10,035 nt of DNA from an uncultured Eubacteriales bacterium (GTDB lineage: Bacteria; Bacillota; Clostridia; Oscillospirales; CAG-382). Shown piece by piece: positions 1 to 6,147 of this stretch. Numbering within the stretch: the first letter of the stretch is position 1; each line of letters opens with the position of its first letter. A model generated the notes under the pieces. The model worked only from the letters and a program-made list of their open reading frames with translations. It did not search any database and was not told the origin of the DNA. The position numbers were made by a program, and so were the translations under genes. The stretch covers positions 1 through 10,035 of the forward strand of contig CAKSCN010000094.1 of assembly GCA_934444485.1 (NCBI GenBank). The letters are read 5' to 3'.

Positions 1-200
1 CACCATGAGGTATCTAAAGTGTTATCCCGGAAGCGACGAAGGGTCCACACTTCTGGACAGTCATAAGAGCCATATACGCATGTAGCAACATAGCAACCAC
101 TCTTTTTTCTTCGTTTTTTGGGTTGAAACATTTTGTCTACTTTTCCGAAAAATTCTTTTCCCGCTTTTCTATTAGGGGACATATTTGAGTATCTTGCCAT
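1..200 (-). CDS. CFI-box-CTERM domain protein, partial (C-terminus beyond window edge)
   Basis: Sixty-six codons are visible, from ATG at 200 to the left edge, with no stop. A strong Shine-Dalgarno (AAGGAGG, complement of 210-216) lies 9 nt before the ATG. The N-terminal third is lysine/arginine-rich (KPKKRRKK-like stretch ending about residue 33). It is followed by Gly-Cys-Tyr-Val-Ala-Thr-Cys-Val-Tyr-Gly-Ser from residue 35, then a Cys-Pro-Glu-Val-Trp-Thr-Leu-Arg-Arg-Phe-Arg-Asp stretch. This matches what I know of the CFI-box-CTERM domain (CFIATAxYG plus LRRFRD), whose function is unknown. Cysteines 36, 41 and 48 could bind metal or redox partners (inference). The start lies 25 nt after the stop of the nuclease gene, and its ribosome site fits in that gap, so the two genes are very likely co-transcribed. 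The basic N-terminus could contact nucleic acid, but that is a guess. Confidence 0.8.
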   Translation of the reverse strand, partial: MARYSNMSPNRKAGKEFFGKVDKMFQPKKRRKKSGCYVATCVYGSYDCPEVWTLRRFRDNTLDTSW

Positions 201-225
201 TGCTTATTTCCTCCTTGAATTAAAG

Positions 226-1746
226 CTATCTACATAGCTGCTTTTTCATTTTTCCGTTGCCTACCAATTTGAAAACTTTAAAAAAATTGTCCACATTTTT
301 TAGTTCTGCCCACGAAAAAGATAGAATATCTTTGCTATAATCATCATCTGATTTGGAAATCCAAATGCCTTCTTTTGCTGCAATTACAGAATACTGTGCG
401 TTAAGTAATTTGGCATAGCCTCTGGCTTGCGTTTTTGCCTCTTCCAAGAGTTTGTTTGATGGAATTGTTAGTTTTGCTTCTATCAAAAAATCTGCTGATT
501 GGTGTCCCGAAGAAACTATCGGATGAATTACAAAGTCGGGAATTAAAGCATGATTGTGATTGCCTATTTCAATATATAGTTGCTGTTGGTATTCGTTTTC
601 AGCATACCCTAATTTTTTGAGGAACGGATTAATAAGTTTGTTTTCCACATCATTTTCACGAGCGTAGATGTCATCCGTTTCATCAACAATGTATTCTAAT
701 CGGGGTAAATCGCTTTTCGCCATATCGAGCAGATGGTTGTATGTTGACGGGTATAGTTCCACACCATTGATCCCTTGCATATTCTTGCGTACAATGGGAA
801 GATCTTTGAACAGCAAATCTTTTTGGAGCTGCTTTTGTGTTATTTGTCTTATCTTTTGAGGGCGTGCGATGTATGTACATCTGTAATAGTAAAAGAACGG
901 GTCATTAAATCCTACGGAAACACTCCTCCAAATTGAATCAATCGCACTGACGGGGGAGCGTAGATACATCACGATTAAATCACCGGCTCTCGTATCTGGA
1001 TTGCATTGCCAGCAACTTATGATGTCGGAATTGTCGCCAAGGAAAGTTTCGTCCTTTGAGCCGCCTATAAAAAATACACTTTTGGGCTCCGGTAAAGATT
1101 TAATAATATAGCTATCCACCCCACCGATATATTTCGGGGCAAAATCATATAAGAAAGCACATAACTCGTAGGGCGTCATGCCCTGTTTAATTCTAAAATC
1201 ATATAATGCAGCACAAATTTCACCGTAGTGGTATAGTCTCCCTTTGTAGTCTTTTTTGACCGGAATTGAGGGAAGCTGAATTTCAAATTCCTGTGCGATT
1301 CTCTCTATCACATTGTAATTGTGTTGGAAATAATACGGAACAAATAGTTCTGGAAATACCATTGCAAAAAAAGTGGTGTAGTATGCAAGTCCTCCACAAA
1401 ACTCTGAAAAAATCTGATTGTCGGACAGTGTGCCACTGTCATTTAATCCTTGATAGAAAATATCCATTATATTTTCTATGCTATACTCGCCATCATCTAA
1501 TTCTGCAATAGGATAGCAACCATACAGAAAGCCAAAATCTTCAATGTTGATACCGTCGCTTAGCTCCTTTAATTCTGAATACAAGTATTCCGAAATCGCT
1601 TTACTTGGGCAATATGTTTTGTGCAACTCACAGATTGTTCGTGCATAATCTTCTGTAAACGAATCGCAGAGGTTCCTCTCAAAAAAATCTACAACACTTT
1701 TGCCATCAGCTTTTAAGTATGTATTCCATATATATTCATTGAACAT
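226..1746 (-). CDS. EVE/PUA-like domain plus HsdR-type PD-(D/E)XK nuclease; predicted modification-dependent restriction or defence protein
   Basis: This is a 506-residue protein. Residues 1-220 are helical and not recognised. Residues about 223-342 look like an EVE/PUA-fold domain: Phe-Ile-Gly-Gly near the start, Cys-Trp-Gln-Cys-Asn, then Ala-Gly-Asp-Leu-Ile-Val-Met-Tyr and several tryptophans and tyrosines suited to a base-binding pocket. Residues about 359-490 form the nuclease: helix glutamate 368, Pro-Asp404, Glu423-Ala-Lys425, then Gln440-x-x-x-Tyr444. That D-ExK-QxxxY order is typical of type I HsdR N-terminal nucleases, but no helicase follows. The frame is open to a TTG at 1848 and an ATG at 1830, but a promoter overlaps both. 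I therefore start at ATG 1746, preceded by GAGGT (complement of 1757-1761) with a 10-nt spacer. EVE-nuclease fusions are known to fit type IV-like restriction of modified DNA; that role here is inferred. It could also be a solitary orphan nuclease. Nuclease call is strong, EVE call moderate. Confidence 0.75.
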   Translation of the reverse strand: MFNEYIWNTYLKADGKSVVDFFERNLCDSFTEDYARTICELHKTYCPSKAISEYLYSELKELSDGINIEDFGFLYGCYPIAELDDGEYSIENIMDIFYQGLNDSGTLSDNQIFSEFCGGLAYYTTFFAMVFPELFVPYYFQHNYNVIERIAQEFEIQLPSIPVKKDYKGRLYHYGEICAALYDFRIKQGMTPYELCAFLYDFAPKYIGGVDSYIIKSLPEPKSVFFIGGSKDETFLGDNSDIISCWQCNPDTRAGDLIVMYLRSPVSAIDSIWRSVSVGFNDPFFYYYRCTYIARPQKIRQITQKQLQKDLLFKDLPIVRKNMQGINGVELYPSTYNHLLDMAKSDLPRLEYIVDETDDIYARENDVENKLINPFLKKLGYAENEYQQQLYIEIGNHNHALIPDFVIHPIVSSGHQSADFLIEAKLTIPSNKLLEEAKTQARGYAKLLNAQYSVIAAKEGIWISKSDDDYSKDILSFSWAELKNVDNFFKVFKLVGNGKMKKQLCR

Positions 1747-1828
1747 AAGGGTGGTTACCTCATTTCTGTTTTTATATTCTTTACCTACTGACTGCAAAAA
1801 AGGAATCGTATCCAACGAGTGTGTACAC

Positions 1829-1858
1829 ATTATAGCATGAAGGCACAAGACTATTCAA
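1829..1858 (-). promoter_or_regulatory. Sigma-A promoter of the nuclease/CFI-box operon
   Basis: On the minus strand, -35 TTGAAT (complement of 1853-1858) is followed after 18 nt by a perfect -10 TATAAT (complement of 1829-1834). Transcription would begin near 1822, giving an untranslated leader of about 75 nt to the ATG at 1746. The -10 box overlaps the ATG at 1828-1830 and lies downstream of the TTG at 1848. Those two codons therefore cannot be used as starts by this transcript. Confidence 0.7.
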
Positions 1859-1897
1859 GAGCGGTGTTGAAATTTGCCACATCAAAGTGTAACTTTT

Positions 1898-2068
1898 TTA
1901 TGAACTGATGGCAATAGAGTGATTATAGTGGTATTCAACATACTCTGCATGCATTGAAATGCCAGACCATCGACTTGATAATCTTGTGTGATTCCTTGTG
2001 AAATCGTAGGCATTCACATTTTCTAACGAACTGCGTTCCTTAGGCGTGATTTGTTGCTTAATAGAGTT
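1898..2068 (-). pseudogene. Possible 3' remnant of an unrecognised gene
   Basis: A 56-codon stretch reads open on the minus strand between an in-frame TAA (2069-2071) and a terminal TAA (1898-1900). It has protein-like composition: ITPKERSSLENVNAYDF near the start, then an aromatic and histidine-rich end with HAEYVEYHYNHS. It has no ATG near its beginning and no ribosome site, and the upstream frame is closed. It could be the end of a decayed gene or chance. I do not recognise the family. The whole intergenic stretch 1859-2313 holds otherwise only the terminator at 2154-2193. Confidence 0.25.
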
Positions 2069-2153
2069 TTATCACGATAACAACAACTATTCCACCCATT
2101 TTTATCCTTGTCGTACAGTCGAAAAATAAACGATTTTCGCCCCTTAACCGCAC

Positions 2154-2193
2154 AAAAAAAAAGACGACATCCAACCGAAATTAAATGTCGTCT
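2154..2193 (-). terminator. Rho-independent terminator, minus strand
   Basis: A perfect 9-bp inverted repeat (2162-2170 with 2185-2193, arms AGACGACAT/ATGTCGTCT) with a 14-nt loop is followed on the minus strand by a run of nine T (complement of 2154-2162). It lies about 120 nt after the stop of the DUF4349 gene and upstream of the nuclease operon. It therefore probably ends the icd/esterase/DUF4349 transcription and insulates the accessory operon. On the plus strand the hairpin is followed by only a weak T-rich stretch. Confidence 0.8.
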
Positions 2194-2313
2194 GTTTGTT
2201 TCCAATCCTACCTAACAGATGCTGTAATTCGTAATTTTTGATAGATTACCTTACAGGCACTCTGCTAACCGGCGCCCTTTTTCGCATTATTCTTCTGAAA
2301 TTTTCAAACCAGA

Positions 2314-3420
2314 TCACTTCTTATCGTCTCCGGTCTCTTTCTTTGCCGCAATTTCGTTTTCACGGTTCAGCTTTTCCGCTCTCTCGCGGAGGAGCTTATT
2401 TTTTTCTTCGCGCTTTTTTCTCGAGCGTGCCGTGCAGAGCTTTATTATGACAACCGCTATCACGATGATTACAATCCATGTTATAATTGCAAAGACGTTA
2501 TACGAAAGAGCAATTGCAACGTTCTGCCAGAACATACCGAAGTCACGAAGACCGTCGTTGAAGTTCTGCGACATTCTCTCACCGAAGGTTTTAGGCACGG
2601 TGGTCGGTGCGGTATACTCGATTACCTCTTCGACGGAGAGTCTGTAAGTGGCGTAGCTGATAAGCGAATCGTACTTGCGGAGCGTGCCGGTCATGGTCTC
2701 TATCTCGTAGCGGATATCCGCAAGCTCCCTTTCGAGTGCAAGGACGTCGTCGAGCTTATCGGCATTTTCGAGAATTTTGAGGACTCTCTCTTCACGGAGC
2801 TTTGCGGAGTCGAGTCTTGTTTCGATGTCGAAGTACTTTTCCGTAACGTCGCTGTTATCCTCGCCGCTTTCGACGACTGCGCCTACAGTGACTACCTCGT
2901 TGCGGAACGCATCATAGTTTGCTATAGGTATTCTTATGACGAACTCCGAACGTCTTTCGGTGGTGTAGTCGAGGCGGTTGCCGTAGCTTGCAGAGTTTTC
3001 AAAGTATGCGCCGTACTTATCGCAGAGCGCTTTGAGCGACGCTATCGAATCGTCGTACTCCTTTGTCTGAATATTCGCCCATGCGGTGCGGATTATTTTT
3101 CTTTCGGTGACGGCGTCATCTGTCGAGAGCGACTGTTCCTCCGTCTCCGACTCATAGAAAACCTCACCGTCCGCACTTTCATAGCTTGCGCCGTTTGTGA
3201 AGCCGAAATCTCTCGGTGATTCAGAAGCTTCGGCTACTTTGTTGTCCATTGGGTCGTAGTCTCTCGGTGATGCAGAAGCTTCGGCTACTTCGTCCATTGT
3301 GTCGTAGTATGTACCGTTTTTGCTTGCCGAGCCGCACGACGCGACCGACAGCACAAGCGTTGCGGCAAGAGCCGCTGTCATGGTTTTTGCCAAAATCGAG
3401 GTAAAAGTATTCTTCTTCAT
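2314..3420 (-). CDS. DUF4349 domain lipoprotein with C-terminal membrane anchor
   Basis: The protein has 368 residues. The start chosen is ATG 3418-3420, with AAAGGAAA 7 nt upstream, rather than the more distal TTG at 3471. Residues 1-28 are a lipoprotein signal peptide with basic N-terminus and lipobox Val-Ala-Ser-Cys29. Residues 38-72 hold a duplicated 17-residue unit in a low-complexity acidic linker. From about 105 to 325 the sequence matches DUF4349 as I know it: a Glu-Arg-Lys-Ile-Ile-Arg start, an Asp-Ser-Ala-Lys-Leu region leading into a heptad-like coiled coil at about 195-250, and the final strand before the anchor. One transmembrane helix spans about 310-330, and a highly charged cytoplasmic tail of about 38 residues ends the protein. 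It is probably an envelope protein with both lipid and helix anchors; its biochemical role is unknown. It lies 111 nt after the esterase gene, so it may share that transcript or have a weak promoter I could not define. Confidence 0.88.
   Translation of the reverse strand: MKKNTFTSILAKTMTAALAATLVLSVASCGSASKNGTYYDTMDEVAEASASPRDYDPMDNKVAEASESPRDFGFTNGASYESADGEVFYESETEEQSLSTDDAVTERKIIRTAWANIQTKEYDDSIASLKALCDKYGAYFENSASYGNRLDYTTERRSEFVIRIPIANYDAFRNEVVTVGAVVESGEDNSDVTEKYFDIETRLDSAKLREERVLKILENADKLDDVLALERELADIRYEIETMTGTLRKYDSLISYATYRLSVEEVIEYTAPTTVPKTFGERMSQNFNDGLRDFGMFWQNVAIALSYNVFAIITWIVIIVIAVVIIKLCTARSRKKREEKNKLLRERAEKLNRENEIAAKKETGDDKK
3209..3307. repeat. Imperfect tandem duplication (51-bp period) inside the DUF4349 gene
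   Basis: Copy 1 (3209-3259) and copy 2 (3260-3307) are nearly identical over their first 30 bases and differ by a 3-nt deletion and few substitutions. They encode Met-Asp-x-Val-Ala-Glu-Ala-Ser-x-Ser-Pro-Arg-Asp type units in the linker between the lipobox and DUF4349. The reading frame is kept, so linker length probably varies between strains. Confidence 0.85.
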
Positions 3421-3531
3421 AGCAGTTTCCTTTCCGCACCGTGGGTGCTTCGTGTTTTTTGATAAAGTCAATATGCCGCTATGTGCGCTATGCTTATACC
3501 TTTTAGACGTTGAAAAAGGAAAAAAGTTCCG

Positions 3532-4605
3532 TCAGTTGAATTTACTCTTTAAAAATCTCATTACCGCAAGCCAATCGGCACGGCTGAAGTAGTGTTTTCC
3601 GGGGCGAATGTGATAACCGATTAAGCCGTCGTTATACTCATCACCGGTTTTAGCGAGGTCTTCACCACAGACAAAGGCGTTCTTAAAGCCTGCTTTTTCG
3701 GCAAGCTCGCCTGCGGCAACGCACGAGAGAAACTCCGAGGTCGGATCAGCCCAAAGATCCTCTTCTGCACTGCCGACGTGGACGTAATGCGGAAGGTTCA
3801 TCGCTATGAGCATATGCTGGTCGAAGGGAAGCTCATTTTCACGGTCGGCGTACTTTGCAAACCTCGGACAGAACCAATACTGGAAGGTAGTGCAAATTTT
3901 CTCAATGTTCTCGCCGCTCTTGCCACGGTGCAAAGCCGCACCCGAACAGCCGGAGTCGTTGGACACAGCGCAGAAGAAGCGTTTATCGAATGCGCCGGTA
4001 AAGAGGGCGGTTTTGCCGAGTCTCGAGTGACCGATAACCGTTGCACGGCTGCCGTCAAGCTCTTCTCTTGTGAGTGCGTAGTCAAGTATGCGGCTTGCCG
4101 CCCACGACCACATTGCGATTTTGCCGCAGTCGGTTTCTCCCCTCTCGCCGTTTTCAAAAAGCACGCCGGAAAGGCCGTTTGTGAAGTCGCCGTCGTCGCT
4201 CGTCACGTCCTTATAGCAGAACGAAAGGACGGCAAAGCCGTTGTCGCACAGCTCCTCGGACGGGAGGTATCTGTCCGGTACGGAATCTCTGAAATTGATG
4301 AGTATGAAAAACGGCAGTTTCTCATGCGATTTCGGTATCATGGTGTAAAACGGGAACGTAAAGGTTTTGCCGTCAAAGTCGGCGGTAAGCTCTGTTTTTT
4401 CGAGAGGCGCTTTACCGGCACAGAAAACATCGTCACGGCTCACGGTCTTATATGTAACCGAGGTCGGCTGTTTGGGGAAGTGTCCGTACTCCTCATAGAG
4501 GAAAATTCTTGCGGCGTTTCCGTAAAAGCTCTCAAACGTGCCGCCGAGGTCGGAGTAAAAATCAGGGATCTGTCTTGCGGCGAGGGCTGTCTTTATTTCG
4601 TTCAT
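3532..4605 (-). CDS. CE15-like alpha/beta hydrolase (glucuronoyl-esterase family)
   Basis: The 357-residue alpha/beta hydrolase has the nucleophile elbow Gly-His-Ser194-Arg-Leu-Gly-Lys, the downstream Asn-Asp-Ser-Gly-Cys-Ser-Gly-Ala-Ala stretch and Ser-Ala-Glu-Glu-Asp-Leu-Trp-Ala-Asp (279-287). A late His338 sits in Arg-Pro-Gly-Lys-His-Tyr-Phe. These are the signatures of bacterial carbohydrate esterase family 15, which cleaves esters between glucuronoyl groups of xylan and lignin alcohols. The exact substrate cannot be read here. There is no signal peptide, so the enzyme should be cytoplasmic, unlike many CE15 members; an intracellular oligosaccharide ester or another ester is likelier than polymeric cell wall. 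The ATG follows icd by 34 nt, and AAAGGACGG lies 8 nt before it. The icd gene has the same ribosome-site sequence. It is probably co-transcribed with icd. Confidence 0.8.
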   Translation of the reverse strand: MNEIKTALAARQIPDFYSDLGGTFESFYGNAARIFLYEEYGHFPKQPTSVTYKTVSRDDVFCAGKAPLEKTELTADFDGKTFTFPFYTMIPKSHEKLPFFILINFRDSVPDRYLPSEELCDNGFAVLSFCYKDVTSDDGDFTNGLSGVLFENGERGETDCGKIAMWSWAASRILDYALTREELDGSRATVIGHSRLGKTALFTGAFDKRFFCAVSNDSGCSGAALHRGKSGENIEKICTTFQYWFCPRFAKYADRENELPFDQHMLIAMNLPHYVHVGSAEEDLWADPTSEFLSCVAAGELAEKAGFKNAFVCGEDLAKTGDEYNDGLIGYHIRPGKHYFSRADWLAVMRFLKSKFN

Positions 4606-4639
4606 CGGTATATCCGTCCTTTTGCGTATTTTTCTCGGG

Positions 4640-5857
4640 TCACATCATCTTCGCAAGTCTTTCGTTTACCGCAACGAGGAAGCCCTCGGTATCGACCTTG
4701 GTTTTGTTCGGGAGAGTGGAGATAAGTGCGAGGTCGCCGGTCATAACGCCGTCCTCTATTGTGTCGATTGTCGCCTTTTCGAGCTTGTCCGCAAAGTCGC
4801 AGAGGTCGGGGGTTCCGTCAAGCTCTCCCCTCTTTCTGAGTGCGCCGGACCATGCGAATATGGTTGCGACGCTGTTCGTCGAGGTGGTTTCACCCTTAAG
4901 GTACTTGTAGTAGTGGCGCTGAACCGTGCCGTGTGCGGCTTCGTATTCGTAGACTCCGTCGGGAGAAACGAGGACAGAGGTCATCATAGCGAGGCTTCCG
5001 AACGCCGTTGCAAGCATATCAGACATAACGTCGCCGTCGTAGTTCTTGCACGCCCAAATGTAACCGCCCTCGGAGCGCACAACTCTTGCGACTGCGTCGT
5101 CAATGAGGGTGTAGAAGTAGGTGATGCCGGCGTTCTCGAACTTATCTTTGTACTCGTTTTCGTATATCTCGGCGAAAATATCCTTGAATCTGTGATCATA
5201 CTTTTTGGATATTGTGTCCTTGGACGAGAACCAAAGATCCTGCTTGGTATCGAGAGCGTAGTTGAAGCAGCATCTTGCGAAGCTCTCAATTGATTTATCG
5301 ACGTTGTGTATACCCTGAATGATGCCGCCGGAGGTTTCGTCAAAGGTGTGTATAAGCTCACGTGTCTCTTTGCCGTCACGGTCCGTGCAGACAAGCTCGC
5401 ACTTTGAACCTGCCGGGACTCTCATCTCGGTGTTCTTGTAGATGTCGCCGTAAGCGTGACGGGCGATGGTGATCGGCATTTTCCATGTTCTGATATACGG
5501 CTCGATGCCCTTGACAAGGATCGGCGCACGGAAAACGGTGCCGTCGAGGATAGCTCTTATTGTGCCGTTCGGCGACTTCCACATTTCCTTGAGGTTGTAC
5601 TCCGGCATTCTTGCGGCGTTGGGTGTGATGGTCGCACACTTGACGGCTACGCCGTACTTCTTCGTCGCATAGGCAGAGTCAAAAGTGACCTTGTCGTCGG
5701 TTTCGTTTCTGTGTTCGAGTCCGAGATCGTAGTACTCCGTATTAAGCTCAACATAGGGCTTGAGGAGTATATCCTTTATCATTTTCCAGATGACTCTCGT
5801 CATTTCGTCTCCGTCCATTTCGACGAGAGGTGTTTTCATTATTATTTTTTCCGACAT
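4640..5857 (-). CDS. icd: NADP-dependent isocitrate dehydrogenase (eukaryotic-like type)
   Basis: It oxidises isocitrate to 2-oxoglutarate and CO2 with NADP+, supplying carbon for glutamate and reducing power in the cytoplasm. The 405-residue length fits the dimeric eukaryotic-like subfamily. Visible family motifs include Thr-Ile-Thr-Pro-Asn (76-80), Ser95-Pro-Asn-Gly-Thr-Ile-Arg101 (isocitrate binding) and Arg133 in Ala-Arg-His-Ala-Tyr-Gly-Asp, which corresponds to human IDH1 Arg132. A Leu-Ile-Asp-Asp metal-binding stretch and a Glu-Ala-Ala-His-Gly-Thr-Val-Gln-Arg-His-Tyr NADP-binding loop follow. The start is ATG 5855-5857 with AAAGGACGG upstream. Frame-open codons upstream to 5890 are rejected because they precede that ribosome site. 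A perfect consensus promoter and a terminator-like hairpin lie in front, so expression may be attenuated. The symbol follows bacterial use; the subfamily is closest to eukaryotic IDH1/IDH2. Confidence 0.95.
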   Translation of the reverse strand: MSEKIIMKTPLVEMDGDEMTRVIWKMIKDILLKPYVELNTEYYDLGLEHRNETDDKVTFDSAYATKKYGVAVKCATITPNAARMPEYNLKEMWKSPNGTIRAILDGTVFRAPILVKGIEPYIRTWKMPITIARHAYGDIYKNTEMRVPAGSKCELVCTDRDGKETRELIHTFDETSGGIIQGIHNVDKSIESFARCCFNYALDTKQDLWFSSKDTISKKYDHRFKDIFAEIYENEYKDKFENAGITYFYTLIDDAVARVVRSEGGYIWACKNYDGDVMSDMLATAFGSLAMMTSVLVSPDGVYEYEAAHGTVQRHYYKYLKGETTSTNSVATIFAWSGALRKRGELDGTPDLCDFADKLEKATIDTIEDGVMTGDLALISTLPNKTKVDTEGFLVAVNERLAKMM

Positions 5858-5899
5858 GGGTAAAACCGTCCTTTCATATATGTTATTCACGTTAAAAGC

Positions 5900-5934
5900 A
5901 AAAAAGACAAGGAACTCCCTCCGACCTCCTTGTC
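5900..5934 (-). terminator. Terminator-like hairpin at the very start of the icd transcript (candidate attenuator)
   Basis: On the minus strand GACAAGGA (complement of 5927-5934) pairs with TCCTTGTC (complement of 5906-5913), 8 bp plus one wobble pair, around a 13-nt G-rich loop. Six T follow (complement of 5900-5905) and then GCTTTT. Its upstream arm begins 7 nt after the -10 box, i.e. at the expected transcription start. It could end transcripts reading in from the operon upstream, or regulate icd by premature termination, or simply protect the 5' end. The loop contains GGAGGG, which can resemble a ribosome site. Confidence 0.65.
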
Positions 5935-5940
5935 TCTCAC

Positions 5941-5969
5941 ATTATACCAGAAATATCTGCGATTGTCAA
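5941..5969 (-). promoter_or_regulatory. Perfect consensus sigma-A promoter of icd
   Basis: Minus-strand -35 TTGACA (complement of 5964-5969), a 17-nt spacer and -10 TATAAT (complement of 5941-5946) match the consensus at all 12 positions. The expected start is near 5934, giving a leader of about 77 nt that contains the hairpin at 5900-5934. Confidence 0.85.
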
Positions 5970-6010
5970 GCGAATACCCAAATCTTAACGAAAATATAAA
6001 ATATACCGCA

Positions 6011-6065
6011 GAACCAGCCGAGCTGTGAGGCGAAAACCTAACTTTCCGTCTCACGGTTCTTTTTT
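6011..6065. other. Three-way-junction inverted repeat of unknown role
   Basis: On the plus strand an outer 5-bp stem (GAACC 6011-6015 with GGTTC 6055-6059) exactly encloses two side-by-side hairpins. The first is AGC-CGA-GCT (6016-6024). The second has 12-nt arms, 6025-6036 and 6043-6054, with one G-T wobble and one A/C mismatch. No base is left unpaired at the junction, and six T follow at 6060-6065, as in an intrinsic terminator on the plus strand. No plus-strand gene precedes it. It lies in the 290-nt gap (5858-6147) between the methyltransferase and icd genes. It could be a folded 3' end for the upstream minus-strand operon, a small RNA end or a protein-binding cruciform. Confidence 0.45.
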
Positions 6066-6147
6066 GCAGGCAGTTTCTTATACGTCAAGTCTATAAGGAA
6101 TGTGCCGGGCGATATGCAAACAACAGTCTTACAACCGTGACACATTT

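Noticed and set aside
1747..1848. N-terminal extension of the nuclease to TTG 1848
   Set aside because: It lies upstream of, or within, the -10 region of the predicted promoter and lacks a ribosome site.
2023..2205. 60-codon minus-strand reading frame
   Set aside because: It runs straight through the terminator stem and T tract at 2154-2193, and its translation is not protein-like.
3421..3530. Promoter for the DUF4349 gene (TATAAG near 3494-3500 on the minus strand)
   Set aside because: No acceptable -35 box at 16-18 nt. A small GCACC-CAC-GGTGC hairpin at 3436-3448 is the only structure before the ribosome site, so read-through from the esterase remains possible.
3778..4725. Long plus-strand reading frame of 315 codons opposite the esterase
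   Set aside because: It is antisense to a protein with clear catalytic motifs, has no ribosome site, and crosses into the icd gene end.
4622..5293. Plus-strand reading frame of 223 codons opposite icd
   Set aside because: It is a shadow of codon bias in the strongly supported icd gene.
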